NCBI RefSeq assembly: GCF_028823615.1
Contig: NZ_JAPEHT010000024.1
Location: forward strand, 1-34,212
DNA length: 34,212 nucleotides
DNA from: Planococcus sp. A6
Lineage (GTDB): Bacteria; Bacillota; Bacilli; Bacillales_A; Planococcaceae
Direction: 5' to 3'
Part shown: positions 18,091-26,766 of the stretch, in pieces
Numbering within the stretch: the first letter of the stretch is position 1
Layout of the letters: each line of letters begins with the position of its first letter
Translations under genes and position numbers: made by a program
The notes under the pieces: generated by a model
The model's database searches: none
What the model was told of the DNA's origin: nothing
The model's input: the letters and a program-made list of their open reading frames with translations, nothing else

Positions 18091-19420
18091 TTGGCTGGTC
18101 CTCCAATTCTATACGCGAGCGAAAATGATTTCCAAGAGTTTTTTTGATAATGAAAATCCCGATGACGATTCCCGAAAGTAAAAAGCTGGTCCATACCGAC
18201 TCGAAGTAAGTAAGAAAAGGGGAAGTCGCTAATCCAGCGATTATTCCAAACGATGATGAAAGAACCGGCGGCAATGTTTCTCTGCCATTAGTGAAAACGA
18301 TATAAAGAGTAGCGAAAATCATGGAGCTATAGATATTTCCGAAGAAAAATAACAATTGAATCGGATAAGGCGTCAGCAAGCTTGCTGCGAAAAGTAAAAC
18401 TGCGATCAACCCTAACGTAAAGATATTCTTGTATTTGAATTGTTGGTTGGTCGATAGATTCTTAAGTTCGCCCACAACATTTCGGATGAAAAGGGAGTTC
18501 AATGAATGCAGTTCAGAACTGGCGGCAGATAACACGGCAGCAAAACAGAATAGAACAAAAACGAAAATCAGTGCATTCGACTCCAGAATGTTGACCAACT
18601 CAAAAATAAGCGAATAAGGGGTGTCGAAGGGACGTCCCGAGATAGCCAATAAATAAAGTGATGTTATGGCAATGGGAATGGTAAACCAAATCAGCCCAGT
18701 CAGGATAAAGGTCATCTTCACTTTTTCTTTTTTAATGATAAATACTCTTTGCCACGTTGCGCGATCCGTTATCATTTGTCCAAAGAACACCAATAATCCC
18801 GTTGAAATAAACCAGAGCGACTCGTTATTCCTTGTAAACAACAAATAGGGATGGTAAAGCTGGATTCCTTCAAAGATGGGAGTAACGCCTTCTTGCATAT
18901 AAGAATAGACAGGAATGAGAATAATGGTTCCGAAAATCAAGATGACACTAATGCCAGCTAATTGATGGATGCGATATAATCCACCGACTCCGCCAATGAG
19001 GAAAAGAAAAAACAAGAAAAGAATCATGCCAATGAATAGCGGGAATGGAAATAAGATGTAAAGTAAGAGTCCTGCTCCCATTATCTGTATAAAAAGCGCG
19101 TAAATCCCCATGACGAAGAGAAGGGACATCATGTACCAATACCCGAATGGATTCAATTTTTGTTTTAATACATCACCAATTGTCATTTGACCTGTAAATG
19201 TATAGCTAATTTTACGAGCAACAAACCCAAAAAGAATTAAAGCGAGCCCACCCATGAAGGCATAGCCAATTCCCCCGATTAAGCCGTAGCGGATAAGGGT
19301 TTCAGGCGAAGAAAGAATGGTGTTTCCGGTAATCCATCTGGCTAGTAAACTGACGACGCCAAAGGCGATTCCCAGCTGGACAGCTCCTTGGATATAAAAT
19401 TCAAAACTTTTTTTCTTCAA
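18077..19420 (-). CDS. Sodium:solute symporter (SSS)-like membrane protein
   Basis: A 447-residue protein with about twelve to thirteen transmembrane segments. The segment GQMITDRATWQRVFIIKKEKVK matches the conserved loop of sodium/solute symporters of the SSS (SLC5) family, and FCFAAVLSAASSELHSLNSLFIRN matches their later conserved helix with small residues and Ser near the sodium site. Similarity is moderate, so the family call is likely rather than certain. The start is TTG at 19420, eight bases after AAAGGAG, and overlaps the response-regulator stop (TTGA). Tight coupling behind a kinase and regulator suggests either a regulated carrier for the inducing compound or a transporter that takes part in sensing. 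The end overlaps the NCS1 gene. Confidence 0.75.
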   Translation of the reverse strand: MKKKSFEFYIQGAVQLGIAFGVVSLLARWITGNTILSSPETLIRYGLIGGIGYAFMGGLALILFGFVARKISYTFTGQMTIGDVLKQKLNPFGYWYMMSLLFVMGIYALFIQIMGAGLLLYILFPFPLFIGMILFLFFLFLIGGVGGLYRIHQLAGISVILIFGTIILIPVYSYMQEGVTPIFEGIQLYHPYLLFTRNNESLWFISTGLLVFFGQMITDRATWQRVFIIKKEKVKMTFILTGLIWFTIPIAITSLYLLAISGRPFDTPYSLIFELVNILESNALIFVFVLFCFAAVLSAASSELHSLNSLFIRNVVGELKNLSTNQQFKYKNIFTLGLIAVLLFAASLLTPYPIQLLFFFGNIYSSMIFATLYIVFTNGRETLPPVLSSSFGIIAGLATSPFLTYFESVWTSFLLSGIVIGIFIIKKTLGNHFRSRIELEDQPNDAN

Positions 19421-20109
19421 TGACCGGTCTCCTTTAGCCTATAGTCTCGAGGCGATAATCCAGTTTCTTTTCGAAACATTTGGCTGAAATAATGTTGGCT
19501 ATTAAACCCGCATTTCTCGGAAATCTCTCCAATACTGGCTTCGGGCCGATCTGTTAACATTTTCTTAGCCATCATCAAGCGATAATTATTCACATATTCA
19601 GAAAAGCCAATTCCTACTTCTTCTTGGAATTTCCGGCTTAAATAAGCTGGATTAATGTGTATTTTCTCGGCTAAATAGTTCAGTGTGATTTTTTCTTCGT
19701 AATTTTGGTGAATCAATTTAATGGACTGCTGGATTTGATGCGAATAATGAGTAAGCTGTGAGTAGTTATTCAATACTTTGATAAGATCTTCTTCGATTAC
19801 GGGCTTGGTGATATAATCTACAACCCCTAATTTTATGGCGGTGTGAGCATATTCGAAACTTTGATAGGCCGTTACCATTACGATATCGGCATTTGAAATG
19901 TCTTTCATTTCTTTTGCTAACTCAAGTCCGGTTTTACCGGGCAATTGAATATCCAAGAAAGCTAGAAAAATCTCTTCATGATTTAAGATTTTCATTGCTT
20001 GAGAAGCATCTTGGGCTTTGAATATATTCCATCTCGGAAAATTCCGGTTAATCAAATACTCCATTTGCTCCAATTCGAGTGATTCGTCATCGACAAGTAG
20101 GATGTTCAC
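19417..20109 (-). CDS. Response regulator with AraC-type DNA-binding domain (YesN-like)
   Basis: A 230-residue two-component regulator. The receiver domain has NILLVDDES (acidic pocket), FLAFLDIQLPGKTGL (phospho-acceptor Asp), VMVTAYQ (Thr) and DYITKPV (Lys). The C-terminal 100 residues are an AraC/XylS double helix-turn-helix: ITLNYLAEKIHINPAYLSRKF and ASIGEISEKCGFNSQHYFSQ, ending in the typical FRKETGLSPRDYR. I prefer the GTG at 20109 (MNILLVDDE) because AAAGGAG abuts the earlier GTG at 20121 with no spacing. It sits between the kinase and the SSS-like gene with overlapping ends, so it forms one operon. It probably activates promoters of the surrounding uptake and hydrolase genes. Confidence 0.94.
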   Translation of the reverse strand: MNILLVDDESLELEQMEYLINRNFPRWNIFKAQDASQAMKILNHEEIFLAFLDIQLPGKTGLELAKEMKDISNADIVMVTAYQSFEYAHTAIKLGVVDYITKPVIEEDLIKVLNNYSQLTHYSHQIQQSIKLIHQNYEEKITLNYLAEKIHINPAYLSRKFQEEVGIGFSEYVNNYRLMMAKKMLTDRPEASIGEISEKCGFNSQHYFSQMFRKETGLSPRDYRLKETGH

Positions 20110-20117
20110 GGGAAGAT

Positions 20118-20873
20118 TCACTCCTTTAAATCTTTTTTGTAGACAAGTGGAAACATTACTTTTACTGTCGTGTCATCGACAGAATGTATTATTCCGACTG
20201 ACTTTTCTTCGTCAGGAAATAGCAACTCCAATCTTTTGGAGATATTGGAAAGGCCTATTCCCTTGTCTGATGAAATCTGCACCCCTTCATTGGGAAGACT
20301 GTTACTGACAACAATGCAAATCGTAGAATCTTCTCGTGAGACGGTTATTTTCAGTTCAGCCTTCCCGGCTTTTTTTTCGAAGGAATGTTTGAATGCATTT
20401 TCTACAAGTGTTTGAATCAGGAATGGCAAGGTAATTGCTTGACGAACGGAGGAATCGGCAATGATTTGATAATTTAGCCGTTCCCGGAACCGGATTTTTT
20501 GGATATCCAGATAAGAAATCACATACGATAATTCTTCGTCGATAGTAATGAATGTAGTATTGGTTTTGTATTTATGTTTCAATAGCCTCGAAAATGTTTC
20601 TATTGAATGAATCAGTTCCTGTTTTCGGTCAAGTCGGGCGAGGCTTAGGATGGAGTTCATGGTATTAAAAAAGAAGTGAGGCTGTATTTCTTGGTTCAGC
20701 TGATTATATAAGGCTTTTTGCAGTTCACTTTCCAACGCAATTTCATTCTTTTCTTTTTCGATTAAATCAATCCGTTTTTCAAAAACAAATAAGAATAATA
20801 ATGTGAAGGCACCTACCAGCGGAGCAAGTACACATATCATGATATATAGAGAAAAAGCTTCGATCGTCATCAT
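20118..20873 (-). CDS. LytS/YesM-type sensor histidine kinase with a minimal sensor
   Basis: A 251-residue kinase. A single hydrophobic segment near residues 6-30 is followed by a short coiled region and the phospho-acceptor block LNQEIQPHFFFNTMNSILSL, typical of the His_kinase (LytS/YesM) family. The N box is LVENAFKHSFEK and the G box GIGLSNISKRLELL. There is no extracellular domain, PAS, HAMP or multi-span sensor module, so it can hardly recognise an external ligand alone. AAAGGAG lies eleven bases before the ATG at 20873; a GTG at 20882 is only two bases from it. It is the first gene of the operon kinase - regulator - SSS-like - NCS1 and probably phosphorylates the AraC-type regulator encoded next. 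Confidence 0.92.
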   Translation of the reverse strand: MMTIEAFSLYIMICVLAPLVGAFTLLFLFVFEKRIDLIEKEKNEIALESELQKALYNQLNQEIQPHFFFNTMNSILSLARLDRKQELIHSIETFSRLLKHKYKTNTTFITIDEELSYVISYLDIQKIRFRERLNYQIIADSSVRQAITLPFLIQTLVENAFKHSFEKKAGKAELKITVSREDSTICIVVSNSLPNEGVQISSDKGIGLSNISKRLELLFPDEEKSVGIIHSVDDTTVKVMFPLVYKKDLKE

Positions 20874-20934
20874 CTCATGCACTGCTCCTTGCTTTACTGA
20901 GTATGGGGAGTGGTGGGGCGAATTAATGAAAGTA

Positions 20935-20991
20935 GAGCATTCTGGTCTCGGGTTCTGTCACCTAAACCTAACCCGAAAATCAGAAATGCTC
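20935..20991. repeat. Imperfect 57-base inverted repeat between ATPase and kinase genes
   Basis: Outer arms GAGCATTCTG (20935-20944) and CAGAAATGCTC (20981-20991), inner arms TCGGGTT (20948-20954) and AACCCGA (20970-20976), with a 15-base loop. No U-run follows the hairpin in the minus direction, so it is not a simple terminator. It may structure the 5' leader of the kinase mRNA or separate it from the upstream transport operon. Confidence 0.5.
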
Positions 20992-21038
20992 AATAGTTAT
21001 ATCACATTATTTTATTAGCTCGGCAAACGGTATTTTCA

Positions 21039-21992
21039 TTACGATAATTCTTCTGCATAATGGCAACTGACAAAATGATTTTCGCGCAGCTCCCGTAATG
21101 CGGGTTCTTCAGTTTTGCAGCGATCCGTAGCGAATGGGCAGCGCGTATGAAAACGGCATCCTGTTGGTGGATTGATAGGAGATGGAACATCGCCCTTCAG
21201 TAAAATCCGCTCAATTTTTTCAGAGGGGTTCGGCACTGGAATTGAAGACAGAAGAGCCTTTGTATAAGGGTGCAAGGGCACTTCGAATAGATCCTTTTTA
21301 TCGGAAATCTCTACGATTTTTCCTAAATACATAACCATAACTCGATCGGAAATATAACGAACAACGCTCAAATCATGGGAAATAAATAAAAAAGTAAGCT
21401 GAAATTGTTTTTGCAACTTTTTCAATAGGTTCAGGATTTGGGCTTGAATAGAAACATCAACTACCGCCAGTGCACGGGCGATTCCAATGCGTTGACGCTG
21501 CCCTCCACTGAATTCGTGGGGATAGCGATCTAAAGCTTCAGCTGGTAGTCCTACCAAGTTCAATAATTCAATCATCCGCTCCCGCTGCAACGGTTTTGCT
21601 ACAGATTTTTGGATAGTCATGGCTTCGCCTAAAATTTGCTTGATTTTCTGTCTCGGATTAAGCGAAGCAAAAGGATCTTGGAAAATGACCTGTAAATCGC
21701 CACGCAAGTCGCGCATTTCTTTCTTGCTCAAGTCTACTAGGTTCTTTCCGGCATAGAGAACTTTTCCATCTGTCGGTTCATCAAGTTTCAAGATAGAGCG
21801 GCCAGTTGTTGATTTCCCACAACCTGATTCTCCCACTATGCTGAGTGTTTCCCCTTCGTTGACTACAAAAGAGATGTCATCGACTGCTTTGACATATGCT
21901 TTCGGTTGGAAGATGGAATCCTTTTTTACAGTAAAGTATTGTTTTAAGCCGGAAACTTCCAACAATATCTTTTTTTCCTCAGTAATCTTCAT
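21039..21992 (-). CDS. OppF/DppF-type ABC ATPase lacking Walker B
   Basis: A 317-residue ATPase of the peptide-importer type. Walker A (GESGCGKST, near 55-63), Q-loop ([12 protein letters not shown]), signature ([17 protein letters not shown]) and the switch His ([12 protein letters not shown]) are present, as is the Cys-containing C-terminal motif CRFHTRCPF. Directly after ARALAV the chain continues with VDVSIQAQ. In relatives, including the second domain of the protein at 4-1731, about 14 residues ([14 protein letters not shown] in that protein) lie here, with the Walker B Asp, the catalytic Glu and the D-loop. The gap is in frame (net about 39 bases) near 21462. The protein should therefore bind but not properly hydrolyse ATP. 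Its start overlaps the stop of the partner ATPase gene (ATGA). Deletion, functional specialisation and assembly error are the alternatives. Confidence 0.88.
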   Translation of the reverse strand: MKITEEKKILLEVSGLKQYFTVKKDSIFQPKAYVKAVDDISFVVNEGETLSIVGESGCGKSTTGRSILKLDEPTDGKVLYAGKNLVDLSKKEMRDLRGDLQVIFQDPFASLNPRQKIKQILGEAMTIQKSVAKPLQRERMIELLNLVGLPAEALDRYPHEFSGGQRQRIGIARALAVVDVSIQAQILNLLKKLQKQFQLTFLFISHDLSVVRYISDRVMVMYLGKIVEISDKKDLFEVPLHPYTKALLSSIPVPNPSEKIERILLKGDVPSPINPPTGCRFHTRCPFATDRCKTEEPALRELRENHFVSCHYAEELS

Positions 21993-23011
21993 GAACTGAG
22001 CACCTCCTTATGCGGTTTTGCAGCGGTCCATTCATCTGAATACATCCAGCAACGTACTTTGGAACCGTCTTGTTGTTCAAGCAGTTCCGGCTTTTTTTGT
22101 TCGCAAATGCTTTCAGCGAAAGGACATCTAGAGGAAAAGCGGCACCCTGCAGGCATATTGTAAGAACTCGGAACACTGCCCTCAATTGTATATAATTCAT
22201 CTTTATCCTCATCGATCTTCGGAAGGGAGTCCAAAAGGCCACGTGTATATGGATGCTTTGGGTCATCAAAAAGATTTTGGGTGGGAGCATGCTCCACGAT
22301 ATTTCCGGCGTACATAACAGCTACTTTATTGCATGTTTCAGCAACTACTCCAAGATCATGGGTAATCAAGACAACACCCATGCCAAGTTTCACCTGTAGA
22401 TCTTTGATCAGCTCTAAAATTTGAGCTTGGATTGTGACATCCAAAGCAGTTGTCGGTTCATCGGCAATTAAAACTTCAGGGTTGCAGGAAAGGGCCATAG
22501 CGATCATGACACGCTGGCGCATGCCGCCACTCAATTGAAACGGCTCTTGTTTCGCTCTCTTTTCAGGAGAGGGAATGCCAACCAATTTCAGCATATCAAC
22601 GGCTTTAGCACGTGCTTCTTTTTTGTTCATTTTTTGATGCAGGCGAATTGCTTCTGCAATTTGCTCGCCGACGGGAATGACCGGGTTGAGGGAAGTCATG
22701 GGCTCTTGGAAAATCATCGAGATTTCATTCCCCCGGATTTTGCGCATCTCACTGTCCGGAAGAGATACCAGGTCTCTACCTTTAAACAGCACTTCGCCGC
22801 CTTCAATTTTCCCTGGAGGGGTAGGAATCAGGCGAAGAATTGACAAAGATGTAATACTCTTGCCGCAGCCCGATTCTCCCACAATTCCTAAGGTCTCGCC
22901 TTTCTTTAGTGAAAAATCGATTCCATCGACAGCTTTACTGACGCCGCGTTTCGTATAGAAATAAGTCTTTAAGTCTTTGACTTCTAGAATGGTTTCTTGC
23001 ATTTCAGTCAT
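21989..23011 (-). CDS. OppD/DppD-type ABC importer ATPase
   Basis: A 340-residue ATPase with all motifs intact: Walker A GESGCGKS near 45, Q-loop [12 protein letters not shown], signature [14 protein letters not shown], Walker [13 protein letters not shown], switch His in [11 protein letters not shown], and the C-terminal CRFSSRCPF Cys motif shared by OppD and DppD proteins. It pairs with the OppF-type protein encoded downstream and with the two permeases encoded upstream on the same strand. It starts 16 bases after the DppB-type permease stop; the ribosome binding site is modest (GGCGGTG). The substrate is unknown, but the nearby binding proteins and amidohydrolases suggest a small nitrogenous compound rather than ordinary peptides. 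Confidence 0.94.
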   Translation of the reverse strand: MTEMQETILEVKDLKTYFYTKRGVSKAVDGIDFSLKKGETLGIVGESGCGKSITSLSILRLIPTPPGKIEGGEVLFKGRDLVSLPDSEMRKIRGNEISMIFQEPMTSLNPVIPVGEQIAEAIRLHQKMNKKEARAKAVDMLKLVGIPSPEKRAKQEPFQLSGGMRQRVMIAMALSCNPEVLIADEPTTALDVTIQAQILELIKDLQVKLGMGVVLITHDLGVVAETCNKVAVMYAGNIVEHAPTQNLFDDPKHPYTRGLLDSLPKIDEDKDELYTIEGSVPSSYNMPAGCRFSSRCPFAESICEQKKPELLEQQDGSKVRCWMYSDEWTAAKPHKEVLSS

Positions 23012-23027
23012 CTTCGAGCACCGCCTT

Positions 23028-23948
23028 TTAGTTTAGTTCAATCCGTTTGTTGAAGAACCTGTACAGAATATCCACTAGCAAATTGACCGCTACAAAAACT
23101 AAGGATGCAACCAAGACGCCCCCTTGAACCATTGGCAGATCGCGCATTCTAATCGAATCCACAATCATTCTTCCGAGGCCGTTGATGGCGAATATCGATT
23201 CGACCAACACGGTTCCCCCAAGCAATGCCCCAAACTGGAGACCAACCACTGTAATGACGGGGATCAATGCATTACGGAGAGCATGTTTATAAACGATTAC
23301 ACGTTCTTTTACTCCTTTTGCACGGGCGGTCCGTATATAATCTTGACGAATCACCTCAAGCATGCTGGAGCGTGTCATCCGAGCAACAATGGCTGCACCA
23401 CCGGCCCCTAGCGTAAAGGCAGGCAAGACGATATGAGCCATGCTGTCCCAGCCTGCAACGGGAAAGATTTGTAATTTTACTGAGAATCCGTACATCAGCA
23501 TCAAACCGAACCAAAAGCTCGGCAGTGAAATTCCGAGAAGTGCAATGACCATCACAACCGTATCGATGATTGAGTAAGGTTTAACTGCTGAAATAATGCC
23601 GGCAGCCATCCCAAGAACAATTGTGATTAATGTACTGAAGATTGCCAGTTCGAGAGTAATGGGCAGGCGAACCAGGATTTCATCAAGAACAGGCTGGTCG
23701 TTCTTTAATGAGTTTCCTAAATCACCACGGAAAATATTTGTGACATAGTCAATGTACTGAGCATATAACGGTTGATTCAGGCCGAGTTGTACTCGAAGAG
23801 CTTCAATCGTTTCTTTTGTTGCCCCTTCACCTGCCAAGAGAACCGCTGGATCACCGGGCACGAGCTGCATGATGATAAATACCACAATCGTCACCCCAAA
23901 AATAACGGGGACCGTTTGAATGAGACGCCGTACGATGAACATAAGCAT
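23028..23948 (-). CDS. DppB-type ABC importer permease
   Basis: A 306-residue permease of standard length with six transmembrane helices. It opens with [20 protein letters not shown] and has [18 protein letters not shown], the first-loop [11 protein letters not shown], and the ATPase-contact loop [28 protein letters not shown] is eight bases before the ATG. It forms the channel with the DppC-type permease encoded 24 bases upstream. Unlike the DppB-type protein at 1876 it has no N-terminal extension, so the two importers in this window are clearly of different lineages. Confidence 0.95.
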   Translation of the reverse strand: MLMFIVRRLIQTVPVIFGVTIVVFIIMQLVPGDPAVLLAGEGATKETIEALRVQLGLNQPLYAQYIDYVTNIFRGDLGNSLKNDQPVLDEILVRLPITLELAIFSTLITIVLGMAAGIISAVKPYSIIDTVVMVIALLGISLPSFWFGLMLMYGFSVKLQIFPVAGWDSMAHIVLPAFTLGAGGAAIVARMTRSSMLEVIRQDYIRTARAKGVKERVIVYKHALRNALIPVITVVGLQFGALLGGTVLVESIFAINGLGRMIVDSIRMRDLPMVQGGVLVASLVFVAVNLLVDILYRFFNKRIELN

Positions 23949-23972
23949 TGAAAGAACCTCCTTTGTTAAAAA

Positions 23973-24875
23973 TTATTTTTTCATGCGGGGATCGAATGCA
24001 TCACGCAGGCCATCACCGAAAATATTAAATCCAAGTACCAGAAATGCAATTGCGAGACCAGGGAAAATCGCGATATAGGGCGCGGTGAATAAGAAATCTC
24101 TTCCGCTGCTCAGCATTGTCCCCCATTCCGAAGAGGGAGGCTGAGCGCCTAGCCCTAAGAAAGATAATCCAGCTGCTGAGAGAATGGCAGTTGCGACCCT
24201 TAATGTTCCTTGAACAATAATTGGCGAGAGAATGTTCGGGAGAATGTGCTTGAAAATGATGGTTCCATCCTTTGCTCCAAGTGAGCGGATGGCATCAATG
24301 TATTCAAGCTGCTTTACTTCCAACGTCGATCCTCTAACAATCCGGGCAAATAGTGGAACGGAAAACGCCCCGACAGCAATTGTTACATTGACTAGGCTTG
24401 GTCCTAATGCACTGACGATTGCTAGTGCCAATAGAATTCCTGGGAATGCTAGAAGAACATCCATGCAGCGCATAATGACAGAATCAAGCCACTTACCATA
24501 GTAGCCGGCGATTAAGCCAAGCGTGATGCCGAATACAGCACCGAAAATGACAGCAGCAAAACCAACACCCATCGATAGTCTGGATCCGTAAAGGATTCGG
24601 CTAAGGATATCTCGTCCTTTATCATCGGTTCCCATCCAATGTTCAGCAGATGGCGGCATGAGTTTGTTGCTCAGGTTTATTTCGTGAGGATGATATGGAG
24701 CTAAAATTGGTGCGAAAACGGCAATGAAGACATAGAACAAGATGATGAGGCCTCCCACTACGGCTGCTTTATTTTCTAGAAAAACGGAAAAGAAGCTGCC
24801 GATTACTGATTGCCTCGGATGATCAATTGTCTGAGTGACGACTAAAGGCTTTTCCTTATTCAATTCGACTGTCAT
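23973..24875 (-). CDS. DppC-type ABC importer permease
   Basis: A 300-residue permease of normal length. Landmarks are the N-terminal helix AAVVGGLIILFYVFIAVFAPI, HWMGTDDKGRDILSRILYGSR, the coupling loop LEYIDAIRSLGAKDGTIIFKH and the terminal GDGLRDAFDPRMKK. GGAGGG precedes the ATG. It is the first gene of the minus-strand transport operon (DppC - DppB - DppD - DppF). The gene is divergent from the binding-protein gene at 25135, which very probably encodes its receptor, with a 259-base regulatory gap between them. Confidence 0.95.
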   Translation of the reverse strand: MTVELNKEKPLVVTQTIDHPRQSVIGSFFSVFLENKAAVVGGLIILFYVFIAVFAPILAPYHPHEINLSNKLMPPSAEHWMGTDDKGRDILSRILYGSRLSMGVGFAAVIFGAVFGITLGLIAGYYGKWLDSVIMRCMDVLLAFPGILLALAIVSALGPSLVNVTIAVGAFSVPLFARIVRGSTLEVKQLEYIDAIRSLGAKDGTIIFKHILPNILSPIIVQGTLRVATAILSAAGLSFLGLGAQPPSSEWGTMLSSGRDFLFTAPYIAIFPGLAIAFLVLGFNIFGDGLRDAFDPRMKK

Positions 24876-25134
24876 GTTATCCCTCCAAAACTGATTATTT
24901 TAAAAGAAAAGCTGCTGCTTGTTCATTAGAAGAAGCAGTGCGATTTATTTCAAATTATCAGAATCTCTATAAAAGTAAATGCTATTAGGAATAGTAGTCG
25001 AAATAGTGAAATTATTTGTAAAGAAAGTGTAAATAATCTTCTAACTATTCTCTTATCATTAGGGATGAGCTCGACACATCATCATCACTGCTCATCTGCA
25101 GGCAAGAAAATAACAAAAAGGAAGAGGGATTTAA
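24876..25134. promoter_or_regulatory. Divergent regulatory region of the central importer
   Basis: This 259-base AT-rich gap drives the permease/ATPase operon leftward and the binding-protein gene rightward. Rightward, TATCAT (25054-25059) is a possible -10 with a poor -35; a second candidate is TATAAA (24968-24973). AATTATCAGAAT (24953-24964) and GTAAAGAAA (25018-25026) are shared with the region before 13780. A hairpin with arms CTGCTT and AAGCAG (within about 24911-24938) lies in the leader of the leftward transcript. These are candidates for binding of the AraC-type response regulator. Confidence 0.45.
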
Positions 25135-26706
25135 ATGATGAGAAAAAGCGGAAACCGAGTTATTTTAGGATTTACATTAGTATTGGTCTTTCTACTGCTC
25201 GCGGCATGTTCTACAAATTCTGCCCAATCACCCGAACAGGAAGCTGCTGCCAATGAAAATTCAACAGGGGGCACGTTGAATGTAGTCCGACTTTCAGATG
25301 CTACCAATTTAGATCCGCATTTTATTACAGATATCCCATCAGCAAATATCAACTATCAGAAAGTCTATGAAGGGTTAGTTAAACCTGATGAAAATTTTGT
25401 TCTTCAGCCCTCCCTCGCTAAAGAGTGGGAGATAGTCGATGATACGACCTGGGAATTCAAGCTAAATGAAGGAATTACGTTCCATGATGGAGCAGCTTTT
25501 GACGCAGAAGCAGTCAAAGCGACTTTTGACCGTTTGTTGGACCCGGAAACAGGATCGCCGCAGCGTGAAAAGTTTTCGATGATCAAGGAAGTAAAAGTAG
25601 TGGATCCGATGACAGTTCAATTGCTTCTGGAATATCCCTACGCACCGCTCTTGTCTATCTTGGCTAGTCAGGAAGGTAGTATCTTGAGTCCGAAAGTGTT
25701 GGCTGAAGATCCGGATTCTCTAAAAGAAAAGCCGGTAGGAACCGGACCATTCATATTTGAAGAATGGAAAAGTGGACAAGAACTATCTTTAACTAGAAAC
25801 GAAGAGTACTGGGGTGAAAAACCAAGCATCGATCGAGTGGTTTTTAAAGTTGTTCCTGAAGATGCAACTAGACTTGCAATGATTGAAACAGGAGAGGCGC
25901 ATATCAATGACCAAGTTCCTGTTACCGAAATTGAACGTATTGAAGCTTCTGACACAATGGGACTTACACGCACAGAAGGGCTTGCAGTCGAATTTCTCGG
26001 CTTCAATACACAGAAAGCACCATTGGATGATGTACGAGTGCGTAAAGCGATCAGTCATGCGATCGAGCGGGAATCAATTATTTCAGGTGTTTACAACAAT
26101 GCAGGTACATTGGCGAACTCGGCTATGAGTCCGAAAGTATTTGGGCATAGTGAAAATACAAAGCCTGCAGAATACGATTTAAATGAAGCGAAAAAGTTAT
26201 TGGAAGAAGCAGGAGCAGAGAATTTGAAAATTTCATTATTGACAAGCGACAGAAAAGAACGCATTAACATGGCTGAAGTTATACAGTCCCAGTTAAAAGG
26301 AATTGGCGTAGAAGTAGAGATTCAAGTAGTTGAATACGGGACATTTATTGAGATGACAAATAGTGGAGAACATCAAATGTTCATCAGCGGCTGGGGAAAT
26401 GCAACAGGGGATGGGGACTATAATCAATACAACTTATTCCATTCAGCTTCGCACGGACCGGCCGGTAATTCTTTCTACTATAGTAATCCTGAAGCAGACA
26501 AATTAATTGAAGCTGCGCGGGAAGAAACGGATGAAAACAAACGTTTGGAAATCTATGAAGAACTTGCACAAATTGAGATTGACGATGCAGTTTATGTGCC
26601 GATTCGCAATTACGAACACATGGCTGCCCATAATGAAAGCGTAAGTGGATATTGGTTAAACGCTGCCAACTACTTGATGCTCGATGAAGTCGAAATAGCT
26701 AAATAG
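25135..26706 (+). CDS. Family 5 substrate-binding lipoprotein of the central importer
   Basis: A 523-residue lipoprotein in the normal domain order. The signal peptide ends in the lipobox LAAC (Cys near 25). Then come TLNVVRLSDATNLDPHFITD, KVYEGLVKPDENFVLQPSLA, the HDGAAFDAEAVKATFDRLLD block that is the family signature, GTGPFIFEEWKSGQ, and at the C-terminus VVEYGTFIEMTNSGEHQMF and WGNATGDGDYNQYNLFHSAS. It is paralogous to the frameshifted protein at 13780, with long shared stretches. Two adjacent ATGs (25135, 25138) follow AGGAAGAGGG; either may be used. As the receptor for the divergent permeases it should deliver the substrate of the locus, probably the same or a related compound to that bound by its paralogue. 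Confidence 0.94.
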   Translation: MMRKSGNRVILGFTLVLVFLLLAACSTNSAQSPEQEAAANENSTGGTLNVVRLSDATNLDPHFITDIPSANINYQKVYEGLVKPDENFVLQPSLAKEWEIVDDTTWEFKLNEGITFHDGAAFDAEAVKATFDRLLDPETGSPQREKFSMIKEVKVVDPMTVQLLLEYPYAPLLSILASQEGSILSPKVLAEDPDSLKEKPVGTGPFIFEEWKSGQELSLTRNEEYWGEKPSIDRVVFKVVPEDATRLAMIETGEAHINDQVPVTEIERIEASDTMGLTRTEGLAVEFLGFNTQKAPLDDVRVRKAISHAIERESIISGVYNNAGTLANSAMSPKVFGHSENTKPAEYDLNEAKKLLEEAGAENLKISLLTSDRKERINMAEVIQSQLKGIGVEVEIQVVEYGTFIEMTNSGEHQMFISGWGNATGDGDYNQYNLFHSASHGPAGNSFYYSNPEADKLIEAAREETDENKRLEIYEELAQIEIDDAVYVPIRNYEHMAAHNESVSGYWLNAANYLMLDEVEIAK

Positions 26707-26718
26707 GATGTGTAAAAA

Positions 26719-26745
26719 GAAAAGGCACTGCCCCAGTGCCTTTTC
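26719..26745 (+). terminator. Terminator between binding protein and CodA-like genes
   Basis: GAAAAGGCACTG (26719-26730), loop CCC, CAGTGCCTTTTC (26734-26745). A strong 12-base stem; the T-run is short and interrupted, so read-through into the downstream enzymes is likely, lowering their expression relative to the binding protein. Confidence 0.8.
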
Positions 26746-26766
26746 TATTTCAATGGAGGGATGAAA

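Noticed and set aside
20960-20975. Telomere-like words cctaaacctaaccc
   Set aside because: Only two imperfect copies, lying in the loop and arm of the hairpin at 20935-20991; chance similarity.
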